A stretch of 32,184 bases of DNA from Pedosphaera sp. Its GTDB lineage: Bacteria; Verrucomicrobiota; Verrucomicrobiia; Limisphaerales; Pedosphaeraceae. How positions within the stretch are numbered: the first letter of the stretch is position 1; each line of letters begins with the position of its first letter. Below, piece by piece: positions 8,639-16,365 of this stretch. A model generated the notes under the pieces. It worked only from the letters and a program-made list of their open reading frames with translations. It searched no databases and was not told the DNA's origin. The DNA is taken from positions 1 through 32,184 of the forward strand of contig JAQGPC010000185.1 of NCBI GenBank assembly GCA_028293285.1, read 5' to 3'. The translations under genes and the position numbers were made by a program.

Positions 8639-11600
8639 TTACGGCGAACGGAGACGGAAGAACATTGTTGGAATGGCCGGATCCATGGTGATCACGGAAT
8701 TGGTGCCAGTTTGACTACCCGCCACGTCCAACCAGTTGGTAGCGATGCCCACACTTGCGCCGTTGGTCTGCGATTGCAGGAACCAGCCAAGGTTGCCGAC
8801 AGGCCAGGAAAGCGTGATCTGATTGCCCGAGACACTTGAGGTGATGATCGGCGACGCTGGTGGAGTCAGGCCATAACCGACCACATCTCCATAGACGTCG
8901 CCAATGCGAACTTCATCAAGGCCGATCGGAAAGGCACCGTTGATGTTAATCCCCAGCGCAGAGATGGTACCCACATCGAAGGTGCTGTTCACCACGTTAG
9001 CGGCCACCCCGGGGGTGATCGCACCCGCCGGGGGATCTATCCAGAGACTGACCGTATCGTTCACACCGGAGGTGTTGAAATCAATTTTCAATACGATCAG
9101 ATGCACGGTAGTATTGTCGATGGCGGTAGTGCTTCCCAAAACCCCGGCTCCACCAAGAGTGGTGCTGTTGACGGTTCCCAACCCGAAGCCGGTTAGAGTC
9201 GGACTAAAGGGCACCTCGAAACCGACGAAGAGACTATTCGCGTTGTTTCCCTTGAAGAAGACGCCGCAGGCGTTGGCTCCGGGATCGCCGCCGGGGCCTT
9301 TAATCAGAAAGCTGATATATTTCGTGCCACTGGACAGCGGACTGGCGAGATTCACCGTGGTCTGGGCGCCAGCGGCGGCGTGTTGGTAAGCGTTGGCGCT
9401 CGTTGGCAGGCCGGAGTAGGTCAGACCGGCGACGATGCTGGGGCTACCCGATACACTCCAATTGCCACTGAATCCGCTAGCCGTGCTGGGGGTGCTATTC
9501 GTCAACGTTCCCGTCGCATAATCAAACGACTCGTAGGCGCTGGGGCCATAAGCACCGGTCGGCGTGGCGGTAGCTTCCGGGCTGGAGTCGCTGCTCTCGC
9601 CATAGGCATTCACGGCGGAAACAGTGTAGAAATACTGCGTAAATTTGGTTGCCGACATGTCGATGTAACTGTTCGAAACCGCACTGGCGATGGTCACTTC
9701 CGCACCGCTCGTGGTCGAGCGCTTGAGGTTGTAACTGACGGCTCCGGCCGAAGCCGTCCAGGACAGGGACACTTGATTATTCCCGGCAGTTGCCGTCAAG
9801 CCCGTTGGCGTCGCGGGTGGAACATTCGGAGTGGCGCTCACTTCGGAGGAATCGGCGCTCTCACCCGCCGCATTGGTGGACGAAACCGTGTAGAAATATT
9901 GCGTGCCGTTGACCACCGCAGTATCGGAGTAGCTGGTCGAACCCGTGTTGGCGATGGCGACCTCCGCTCCACTGCTGGTCGAGCGCTTGACATTGTAACT
10001 GCTAGCGCCCGAGGCCACGCTCCAGCTCAAATTGACCGCGCCATTAGTTCCAACGGCGACCAATCCGGTGGGCGTGCCGGGCAGCGCGATTGCAGGAGTC
10101 GCACTCACTTCCGAGGAGTTCGCGCTGGCCCCGGAGGAATTCACGGCCTGCACCACGTAGAAATAGGTCACTCCCCCTGCCGCCGTGTTGTCATAGTTGG
10201 TGTTTGACGCCACACTGTTAGTGACCGTGTAAACACCCGTGCTCGTGCCGCGCAAGACTTTGTAACCGGTGGCCCCGCTCACGGCGTTCCAACTCAGGCT
10301 CACAGCGTTGACGCCAGCCGTCGCTGCCAATCCCGTCGGAGCGTCAGGCGTCGGAATATACCCCACCACATCGCCGTAGACGTCGCCAACGCGAATTTCA
10401 TCGAACTTAGGATTATAGCCGCCTGTGATGTTAATCCCTGCCGCAGAGATGGTGCCCACATCGAAGGTGCTGTTCACCACGTTGGCGGTCACCCCGGGGG
10501 TGATCGCATTCGCCGGCGGATCTATCCAGAGACTGACCGTATCGTTCACACCCGAGGTGTTGAAATCAATTTTCAATACGATCAGATGCACGGCCGTATT
10601 ATTAATATTGACGACACTCCCCAAGGCACTGGCTCCACCAAGAGTGGTGCTGTTCAGCGTGCCCAACCCGAAGCCGGTGGTAATACCTGTATCTGGAACA
10701 CGGAAGCCGGCGAAAAGACTGTTGGCATTGTTGCCCTTAAAGAAGACACCCACGGTGTCGCCGCCGGAATTGCCGCTACCCTTAAATAGGAAGCTGATGT
10801 ACTTGGTGCCACTGGAGAGCGGACTGGCCAAATTCACGGTGGTCTGGGCACCGGCAGCGGCATGTTGGTAGGCATTGGCACTCGTCGGCAGGCCGGGATA
10901 GGTCAGACCGGCGACGATGCTGGGATTGCCCGATACACTCCAATTGCCGGTGAACCCGCTGGCCGTGCTGGCCGTGCTGTTCGCCAAAGTTCCAATGGCG
11001 TAATTAAACGACTCGTAGGCGCTGGGCCCATAAGTTCCGCTCGGTGTGGCCGTGGCTTCCGGACTGGAGTCGCCGCTCTCGCCGTAAGCGCTTACGGCGG
11101 AAACGACATAGTAATATTGGGTAAATTTGACCGCTGTTGAGTCGGTGTAGGCCACCGTAGGCGCGCTCGTAGTGCCAATCGTGTTGTAGCCTGAACCGCT
11201 GGTGGTCGAGCGCTTGATGTTGTAACTGGCCGCTCCGGCCGAAGCCGTCCAGGACAGGGATACCTGACTGTTCCCCGCGGTGGCCGCGACACCGGTGGGT
11301 GCCGCCGGGGGCACATTCGGAGTGGCGCTTACTTCGGAGGAGTCGGCGCTCTCTCCGGCCCCATTGGTGGAGGAAACCGTGTAGAAATATTGCGTGCCGT
11401 TGACGACCGCAGTATCGGAGTAACTGGTTGAACCTGTGTTGGCGATGGTGACTTCCGCTCCACTGGTGGTCGAACGCTTCACGTTATAGCTGGCAGCTCC
11501 CATGCCGGCGCTCCAACTCAAGCTGACGGCACCATTAGTTCCAACGGCGACCAATCCGGTGGGCGCACCCGGCAACGCAATGGTCGGCGTCGCGCTGACT

Positions 11601-12592
11601 TCCGAGGAACTGGCGCCAGCACCGGAGGAGTTCGTGGCCTGGACCACGTAGAAATAAGTCGTCCCCCCGACCGCCGTGTTATCATAGTTGGTGTTCGCGG
11701 CCACACTGTTAGTGACCGTGTAAACACCCGTGCTCGTGCCGCGCAAGACTTTGTAGCCGGTGGCGCCGCTGGTCGCATCCCAGCTCAAACTGACGGCATT
11801 GAGACCGGGGACTGCCGTCAAGCCCGTCGGGGCAGACGGCGCCGGCGCAAAGCCCACAACATCGCCATAGGTGTCACCAACACGGATTTCATCCACCGTG
11901 ATGGTCGCCCCACCTTGGACATTCAAACCGATCTTGGAAATCGTGCCGACATCATAAGTGGTCAGGGTTCCAGCGGCGACATTTCCGGGTGCGGCCGCAT
12001 TGGCCAACGAATTGGTATAGACCGTGACCGTATCGTTGGCTCCCGACGTATCGAAATCGATTTTCAATACGATCAGATAAGTAGAGCCATAGGTTCCCAG
12101 TCCCACTTGCTTTAGCGAGGTTGCTCCCGTAGCAGCGGTGCCAGCGGTGGTCACGGAACCCAGACCCAATTGTCCTTGCGTGCCGGAGAATGGGTTCAGA
12201 CCGAAACCAAACCACAGGCACGTGGCGTTGCCATTGGGAAAGAAGACGCCGTCTATGTTCCCGCCCATATTCCCGGAAGCTTTGAATAGAAAACTGATAT
12301 ACTTCGTGCCACTGGAGAGCGGGCTGGAGAGGTTCACCGTTTGCCGGCTGCCGCCGGAACTTAAAGCGTTGTTGGCCACCGTGAGGCTGGGGTAGGTCAG
12401 ACCGGCGACGATGGTGCCAGCCGCTCCATTCGCCCAGTTGCCGGTGAAGCCGGTGCCGGTGGAAGCGGTGTTGTTGGCGAAACTTCCCGTGGAGTAATTA
12501 AACGGCTCGTAGGCAGCGAGGGCCGCCGCCGCGTTCAGCGCGGCAAGCGCGTACAGCATGACGGCGGCAAGACTGGCGATTACTTTTTTCAT
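8639..12592 (-). CDS. Giant repetitive secreted protein: LamG-like domains alternating with Fn3 triplets
   Basis: 1317 residues. The ATG at 12592 begins a signal peptide (MKKVIASLAAVMLYALAAL, Ala-rich cleavage zone near 24); an upstream in-frame ATG at 12634 adds 14 polar, basic residues and is less likely. Layout: domain A1 (about 26-247), three Fn3 repeats (about 248-518), A2 (about 520-745), three Fn3 repeats (about 746-1015), A3 (about 1016-1236), and a C-terminal domain ending MFFRLRSP. Each A domain runs from a YEPFNY/YESFNY start to DEIRVGDxYGDVVG and looks like a beta-sandwich of concanavalin/LamG type. Fn3 units carry the usual APTGL...VSLSW...YxVKR...YFYTVS pattern. No catalytic residues were seen. 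It is likely a cell-surface or matrix protein used for adhesion or carbohydrate binding; that role is inference. The gene lies directly downstream of the two-component pair and its palindromic promoter. Confidence 0.85.
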   Translation of the reverse strand: MKKVIASLAAVMLYALAALNAAAALAAYEPFNYSTGSFANNTASTGTGFTGNWANGAAGTIVAGLTYPSLTVANNALSSGGSRQTVNLSSPLSSGTKYISFLFKASGNMGGNIDGVFFPNGNATCLWFGFGLNPFSGTQGQLGLGSVTTAGTAATGATSLKQVGLGTYGSTYLIVLKIDFDTSGANDTVTVYTNSLANAAAPGNVAAGTLTTYDVGTISKIGLNVQGGATITVDEIRVGDTYGDVVGFAPAPSAPTGLTAVPGLNAVSLSWDATSGATGYKVLRGTSTGVYTVTNSVAANTNYDNTAVGGTTYFYVVQATNSSGAGASSSEVSATPTIALPGAPTGLVAVGTNGAVSLSWSAGMGAASYNVKRSTTSGAEVTIANTGSTSYSDTAVVNGTQYFYTVSSTNGAGESADSSEVSATPNVPPAAPTGVAATAGNSQVSLSWTASAGAASYNIKRSTTSGSGYNTIGTTSAPTVAYTDSTAVKFTQYYYVVSAVSAYGESGDSSPEATATPSGTYGPSAYESFNYAIGTLANSTASTASGFTGNWSVSGNPSIVAGLTYPGLPTSANAYQHAAAGAQTTVNLASPLSSGTKYISFLFKGSGNSGGDTVGVFFKGNNANSLFAGFRVPDTGITTGFGLGTLNSTTLGGASALGSVVNINNTAVHLIVLKIDFNTSGVNDTVSLWIDPPANAITPGVTANVVNSTFDVGTISAAGINITGGYNPKFDEIRVGDVYGDVVGYIPTPDAPTGLAATAGVNAVSLSWNAVSGATGYKVLRGTSTGVYTVTNSVASNTNYDNTAAGGVTYFYVVQAVNSSGASANSSEVSATPAIALPGTPTGLVAVGTNGAVNLSWSVASGASSYNVKRSTSSGAEVAIANTGSTSYSDTAVVNGTQYFYTVSSTNAAGESADSSEVSATPNVPPATPTGLTATAGNNQVSLSWTASAGAVSYNLKRSTTSGAEVTIASAVSNSYIDMSATKFTQYFYTVSAVNAYGESSDSSPEATATPTGAYGPSAYESFDYATGTLTNSTPSTASGFSGNWSVSGSPSIVAGLTYSGLPTSANAYQHAAAGAQTTVNLASPLSSGTKYISFLIKGPGGDPGANACGVFFKGNNANSLFVGFEVPFSPTLTGFGLGTVNSTTLGGAGVLGSTTAIDNTTVHLIVLKIDFNTSGVNDTVSLWIDPPAGAITPGVAANVVNSTFDVGTISALGININGAFPIGLDEVRIGDVYGDVVGYGLTPPASPIITSSVSGNQITLSWPVGNLGWFLQSQTNGASVGIATNWLDVAGSQTGTNSVITMDPAIPTMFFRLRSP
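8880..11880 (-). repeat. Internal tandem duplication of about 1.49 kb within the giant secreted protein gene
   Basis: The block encoding one LamG-like domain plus three Fn3 domains occurs twice in tandem, and a third LamG-like domain follows. Landmarks repeat at about 8880, 10365 and 11857 (the segment beginning near CACCACATCGCC), i.e. every 1.485-1.49 kb. Many stretches are identical at DNA level, for example TTGAAATCAATTTTCAATAC at about 9078 and 10560. The A2 and A3 copies are closer to each other than either is to A1, so the latest duplication probably copied the A2-type unit. Confidence 0.8.
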
Positions 12593-12644
12593 GCTTTTTC
12601 TTTTCTGTTTTTGTTTCGGGGTATTAATGGTCAAGCTTACAGTT

Positions 12645-12658
12645 TTCCCTTAAGGGAA
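12645..12658. repeat. Perfect 14-bp palindrome in the leader of the giant protein gene
   Basis: TTCCCTTAAGGGAA is a perfect inverted repeat without a spacer, about 53 bp upstream of the ATG at 12592 and downstream of the predicted promoter. It could be an operator half or a small RNA stem. No equivalent was found upstream of the 277-residue gene, which shares the upstream element, so it does not seem to be part of the duplicated module. Confidence 0.4.
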
Positions 12659-12717
12659 CCTGTAGAGACCAGTAGACAACCTTGTTGTGGTGCGTTCTGA
12701 TTCATGGGACAGTCTCA

Positions 12718-12762
12718 ACTCTAACAGTGTTCCAGTGGATGCCTAGCTAGCCATACGGCTAG
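12718..12762 (-). promoter_or_regulatory. Palindromic promoter/operator element, copy A
   Basis: On the minus strand: CTAGCC-GTAT-GGCTAG (12762-12747), immediately CTAGGCATC, then TGTTAGAGT (12726-12718). The palindrome overlaps the response-regulator stop codon (TAG at 12761-12759). CTAGCC, GGCTAG and the adjoining CTAGGC look like three consecutive half-sites. The arrangement equals that at 2711-2754 down to the 20-bp distance between GGCTAG and TGTTA. TAGGCA (-35) and TAGAGT (-10), 16 bp apart, would form a weak promoter likely to need an activator, as is common for NarL/FixJ targets. It would drive the 1317-residue protein gene, with a leader of about 120 nt. It lacks a U-tract, so it is not an ordinary terminator. 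Confidence 0.5.
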
Positions 12763-13397
12763 TTTTCAGAACCCTGTCCCTGCTTGAATTTCAGCGCCGC
12801 TTCTGTCCGCGAATGAACGTGCAGCTTTTCGTAGATGTGTTGCAGATGCCACTTCACCGCCGCCACCGTCACGCCAAGCCGTTCAGCAATCGCCTTGTTG
12901 GCGTCGCCATGCATAACGAGTTCCAGCACTTCGCGCTCGCGGTCGGTGAGGTCGTCGACTTGTTGCGCCGCTGTCGCCTGGCCGCGAAACTGACCGATGA
13001 CCTTGCGCGCGATTTCCGGCGTCATCGGCACGCCGCCTTCGTGCGCTTCTTGAATCGCGGCGATGACTTTTTCCGGCTGCGCCCGCTTGAGCAGATAACC
13101 GCACGCTCCCGCGCGCAGCGCCTGAAAAATCCGCTCCGAATCTTCATACACGGTGACGATGACGATGTGGACGCCCGGCATCTGCTCCTTTAGTTTTGCA
13201 GTGCATTCCACGCCGGTGGAATCGGGCAGTTGAATGTCCATTATCACCACGTCCGGCTGCGCTTTGGGAATTTTCTTCAGCGCCTCGGCCACGGTGCCGC
13301 AGGTGCAGACACATTGAAAACCCGGCGTGCGATTGAGCAGGGTCTCGAAGCCTTCGCGCACGGTTTTGTTGTCTTCCACGATACCGACTTTGATCAT
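12759..13397 (-). CDS. NarL/FixJ-family response regulator
   Basis: A 212-residue two-component response regulator. Receiver domain (1 to about 120): acidic pair Glu8-Asp9, phospho-acceptor Asp54 in IMDIQLPDSTG, Thr82 and Lys104, all in the expected places. C-terminal LuxR-type HTH (about 149-205) begins DLTDREREVLELV, with the DNA-reading helix around VTVAAVKWHLQHIYEKL. Its ATG overlaps the kinase stop codon by 4 bp (ATGA), showing translational coupling and partnership. Family knowledge says phosphorylation promotes dimerisation and binding to inverted repeats. The palindrome at its own stop codon is a natural candidate site, with the second copy at 2711-2754. A decayed duplicate of its 3' end lies at 2751-2865. 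Confidence 0.93.
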   Translation of the reverse strand: MIKVGIVEDNKTVREGFETLLNRTPGFQCVCTCGTVAEALKKIPKAQPDVVIMDIQLPDSTGVECTAKLKEQMPGVHIVIVTVYEDSERIFQALRAGACGYLLKRAQPEKVIAAIQEAHEGGVPMTPEIARKVIGQFRGQATAAQQVDDLTDREREVLELVMHGDANKAIAERLGVTVAAVKWHLQHIYEKLHVHSRTEAALKFKQGQGSEN

Positions 13398-15520
13398 AAA
13401 AATTTTCCGGGCAGCGGCGCGCGGAATTGAATGCTGGTTCCTTTTTGCGGGTCGGTTTTAATTTCACATTGTCCGCCGAGTGATTTCATGCGCTCGTTCA
13501 TGTTGGCGATGCCGTCACTGCCCGCCTGTCGTTCGTGCAAATCAAATCCAAGCCCGTTGTCCGATACTTCCACCAACAAACTGTCCGCGCGCACGGAAAT
13601 CCGCAGCCACACCTGTGTCGCGCCAGCGTGGCGGACAACGTTGGTGAGCGCTTCCTTGAAGGCAAAAAAAAGTTCCTGCCGGAATTTGGGATCGAGCGGA
13701 TGCTCCGGCAAATCTTCGGCGATGTCCAGGCCGCAAGCCACCGAGGCCAGGTCCAGCAACCGTTGCGCATACGAGCCAAAATAACTGGCCAACGACGCGA
13801 TGGTGTCGTTGCGCGGATTCACCGCCCAAACGATTTCATCCAGTGAATTCACCATGCGTAGCGCGGTCTCACTCAAATCACCAAGATAACGCTCCTTTTC
13901 TTCAACGGACGTCGTCGGGCTTTTGACGAGCGTGGTGAGCATGTTTACTTCCGTCAGGCCCGAACCAAGGTCGTCGTGCAAATCATGCGCCACCCGTGCC
14001 CGTTCCTGTTCAATTTCGCGCCGGCGCTCGGCGGTCTGCCTTTTTTGGATCTGGATCTCCAGTTCACGCGTGCGTTCCGTGACCCGGCGGCGCAGCACTG
14101 CCACCCAGCTGAATGCCGCCAGCGCAACGAACCCAAGCGCTGTGGCGATCCATAAAACCCTTTTCAACGTCCACCACGGCGGAGCCTCCAGCAGTACAAC
14201 ATCGTCGGGTGAACGCAGCCGGATGCTGAATGATTTTGCCCGCCAGTTTTCCCCGGCCTGCCATTCGCCGGGTTCGATCCGGCAAACGCCCGTCACCGCC
14301 ACACGGCTGTTGTTTTCCAACAGGGCGAAGTTGTCGTGTCCACCGATTTGTTTGAGGCTGGCTTGAAAGATGAAATTGCTTTCCTGAAGAATTAAAAACT
14401 GCTCGGAGCCGTGTTGAGTCCGGTCAATCAGCCGCGCGACAATTTGAACCAGCTGACAGTCGTGCTCGCCTTTCAAGGCTTCATCATGTTTCAACTTGGA
14501 CGGGGTTGGAAGTTTGCCGGTGGAAATCGTCCGGTAAACCGCATCTTGCAACAACGGCGTGTAATCGCCTTGATTGACAAAGCCCAGCACTTCAACCCGG
14601 TCGCCGAACTGTAACGGTCCGAGTTCCTTTGTTTGCACCTCCACACCATGCTCGCCATCCTGAAGAAAAATTACTGCACCCGGTTCAAAGTAATTCACTG
14701 TTCCCACAACTTTCACCCGGTGCCCGTAGGTTTCCTGCGGCGTGAATTGCAGGAGACTGCCGATGGCGCGCGCGGGAATAGCGAAAGGATCTTTCGTCGC
14801 CGGAATGACAATTGTTAAATCTTCGGGGCGCGGCACCATGAGCCGGATGGCAAAGAGCTGGCGCTGATGATTGAACTGCGTCGAGCAAACGCCGCGCACC
14901 CGCACGGTGCTGTCCAGCAATTCCTCCGGGTGTTGCACCGGAAGTTCGTTGGCAAAAATCAACAACCGCCCGCCGCCGGTGACAATTTCGATTTGATGAT
15001 AGGGAGAGGCTTCCAATTTTCGGACCGAGCGGACGATGCCGGCGGTTTCCACAAACTGGCTGTCCTCTGTGCCGCTCGCGAGTTGCTCATATGTCACCGG
15101 TTTCGCCAATGGCAATGGCCTTTTACCAGTCACGCGCACTGTGTCCACCAGGACCACCGGCGCATATTCGCCGGGACTGGCCACGCCGGTGACCTCAAGG
15201 AACTCTCCGGGAACCAGCATGGGCGGCGCGACATTGAGCGGGAATTGCAGATAAATACCGACGGTCTCGTCCTGAATAAAACGCGAATACAGATTCTCAT
15301 CAAAAAAAGTCACCACCCCATGCAAGCGGACGGGGATTTTCTGCCGTGTCTGTTCCACGGTCAACCCACGTATCGCCGCCACGGTGTGTAATTCTTCCGT
15401 CGGCGTTTGTGCTTGGACCGCAAACAAAAGTGCCCCAAAGCACAATGCGACAGCGATGGACTGGCGCCAACGCTGCCTTTCCGGCTTGCGCAAAAAGGAT
15501 GCTGCGAATTGTTTTAGCAT
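13394..15520 (-). CDS. NarX/DesK-type sensor histidine kinase with duplicated OB-like periplasmic sensor
   Basis: 708 residues. N-terminal membrane/signal segment at about 20-40 (ALCFGALLFAVQAQ), a periplasmic region of about 400 residues, a TM helix at about 455-476, a coiled coil at about 478-507, a HisKA_3 dimerisation domain with His512 in HDLHDDLG, and a HATPase domain (Asn627 in NVVRHA; DNGLGF at 654-659 may complex ATP). The periplasmic part holds two similar halves, each with VRLHGVVTFF/VKVVGTVNYF, GEFLEVTGV/GDRVEVLGF and RVRGVC/AVTGVC segments, i.e. a duplicated set of OB-fold-like strands. Similar sensor regions occur in other Verrucomicrobia and Acidobacteria kinases (recalled, not searched). 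The signal is unknown. It forms an operon with the response regulator (4-bp overlap). The 87-bp gap upstream has no convincing promoter. Confidence 0.92.
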   Translation of the reverse strand: MLKQFAASFLRKPERQRWRQSIAVALCFGALLFAVQAQTPTEELHTVAAIRGLTVEQTRQKIPVRLHGVVTFFDENLYSRFIQDETVGIYLQFPLNVAPPMLVPGEFLEVTGVASPGEYAPVVLVDTVRVTGKRPLPLAKPVTYEQLASGTEDSQFVETAGIVRSVRKLEASPYHQIEIVTGGGRLLIFANELPVQHPEELLDSTVRVRGVCSTQFNHQRQLFAIRLMVPRPEDLTIVIPATKDPFAIPARAIGSLLQFTPQETYGHRVKVVGTVNYFEPGAVIFLQDGEHGVEVQTKELGPLQFGDRVEVLGFVNQGDYTPLLQDAVYRTISTGKLPTPSKLKHDEALKGEHDCQLVQIVARLIDRTQHGSEQFLILQESNFIFQASLKQIGGHDNFALLENNSRVAVTGVCRIEPGEWQAGENWRAKSFSIRLRSPDDVVLLEAPPWWTLKRVLWIATALGFVALAAFSWVAVLRRRVTERTRELEIQIQKRQTAERRREIEQERARVAHDLHDDLGSGLTEVNMLTTLVKSPTTSVEEKERYLGDLSETALRMVNSLDEIVWAVNPRNDTIASLASYFGSYAQRLLDLASVACGLDIAEDLPEHPLDPKFRQELFFAFKEALTNVVRHAGATQVWLRISVRADSLLVEVSDNGLGFDLHERQAGSDGIANMNERMKSLGGQCEIKTDPQKGTSIQFRAPLPGKFL

Positions 15521-15607
15521 CTACGGAACCAATACCGGCAACGGCTGTGTCTCAAGGTACGGGCTCACCTTTCCTCTGTCCCAGTGGCCGGAAATTGTCA
15601 ATCATCA

Positions 15608-16051
15608 TTATTGGCCTTGCCTCGATTTGGCGGACAAGAGTTGTGTAAATATGTGAGGTGGTGGCAGGGTGAGTTGTGGCGTGATGCGTTCGGCTTCGAT
15701 GAGTTCAACCAATTTAGGCTCGGCAATAGCTGAAAGCGCATGGAGTGTAGTCCAAGCCTCAGGAAAATGCGCAAAATGTTGCGCATCGGACAATACCGCG
15801 TTGGAGGCGATTCGCATCAGCATTTCAATTTTTCTGGGTGTATAAGACGAATCCTTGGATTTCTTGAACTCTGCCCATTTTCCCTTCAAGGCCGCCCGTT
15901 TAATGATATTAGTCACTTGGTCTGTAGAACACCCACGCAACGTCTGGATCCAATCCTCGAAACCCTGGTCCGGGGTGACCTTCGTATTAAACTTTGATGA
16001 GGCACTTGCAGCAGAAGTATTTTCCGTTTTCTTTGCATTCACTTTCGACAT
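15608..16051 (-). CDS. Small DUF3102-like protein
   Basis: 147 residues, no signal peptide and no membrane segment; likely cytoplasmic. A polar Ser/Lys/Thr-rich N-terminus (1 to about 28) precedes a helical region: GFEDWIQTLRGCSTDQVTN, then KGKWAEF, YTPRKIEMLMRIA, and PEAWTTLHALSAI. This order (G-x-W, S/T-x-R motif, LMxIA, PxxWxTLxxLS, then a short x-I-T-P segment) resembles DUF3102-type proteins often found on plasmids, phages and genomic islands. The match is from memory and is tentative. The C-terminal 20 residues are Pro/Gln-rich. The gene stands alone between a gene-poor stretch and the two-component operon. A long hairpin ends four bases before its ATG, which could allow autoregulation by the protein. 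Confidence 0.6.
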   Translation of the reverse strand: MSKVNAKKTENTSAASASSKFNTKVTPDQGFEDWIQTLRGCSTDQVTNIIKRAALKGKWAEFKKSKDSSYTPRKIEMLMRIASNAVLSDAQHFAHFPEAWTTLHALSAIAEPKLVELIEAERITPQLTLPPPHIFTQLLSAKSRQGQ

Positions 16052-16055
16052 AATT

Positions 16056-16101
16056 AGTTCTTTCGTTTTGCAGCGGGATTGCTGCTTTGGTTGAAAGAAC
16101 T
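16056..16101 (-). promoter_or_regulatory. Long hairpin/inverted repeat immediately upstream of the DUF3102-like gene
   Basis: Outer arms AGTTCTTTC (16056-16064) and GAAAGAACT (16093-16101) pair perfectly over 9 bp, and inner arms GCAGC/GCTGC (16070-16074, 16081-16085) over 5 bp. The unpaired strands between them are A-rich in the transcript. As RNA, the stem would end 4 nt before the start codon at 16051 and would hide the ribosome-binding region. As DNA, it is an operator-sized palindrome. Either reading points to control of the gene. There is no U-tract, so it is not a terminator. Confidence 0.5.
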
Positions 16102-16210
16102 GACTTTTTCAACGGTCAGCCGAACATCTTTCAAAACTGATATTTGGGAGCATTTTGTTGAAAAATTGGCGCTTTTGCGGAAGCTGACTAAAGATTACCT
16201 AGGGGCGGCA

Positions 16211-16277
16211 TAAAAAAGCCTTCGATGCCTCTCCTCAAAACCGTTAACGAAATGAAGTTCAAATCCAATCGAAGGCT
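16211..16277 (-). terminator. Terminator-like hairpin on the minus strand
   Basis: Perfect 10-bp arms AGCCTTCGAT (16217-16226) and ATCGAAGGCT (16268-16277). In minus-strand RNA the second arm is followed directly by five further U residues. The enclosed segment is 41 nt, longer than a usual terminator loop, so it could instead be the 3' end of a small structured RNA. Reading in the plus direction gives no U-tract. Confidence 0.5.
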
Positions 16278-16365
16278 CTAAATTCCATCGGGTCGAATAT
16301 GCCGACCGTCGCCTCTGTCGTAACCCTCTTCGATGATAGAACAACGGCCGCACAGTGCATTCGGA

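Noticed and set aside
8400..8714. Plus-strand frame of 104 codons between the oxidoreductase and giant protein genes
   Set aside because: It overlaps the 3' end of the giant gene, lies across the candidate promoter and has no recognisable motif or ribosome-binding site.
8880..11880. Regularly spaced repeats that could suggest a CRISPR or satellite array
   Set aside because: The repeats are long, in frame, and encode Fn3 and LamG-like domains of one protein.
12739..12762. Palindrome at the regulator stop codon considered as an intrinsic terminator
   Set aside because: The stem is only 6 bp with no following U-tract, and its sequence and spacing are preserved in front of another gene, which fits an operator better.
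15596..15601. Perfect TTGACA (minus strand) upstream of the kinase gene
   Set aside because: No acceptable -10 hexamer lies 16-18 bp downstream, so a promoter cannot be supported.
16254..16270. GTTCAAATCC resembling a tRNA T-loop
   Set aside because: Flanking bases do not form the T stem, and no acceptor, D or anticodon arms are found.
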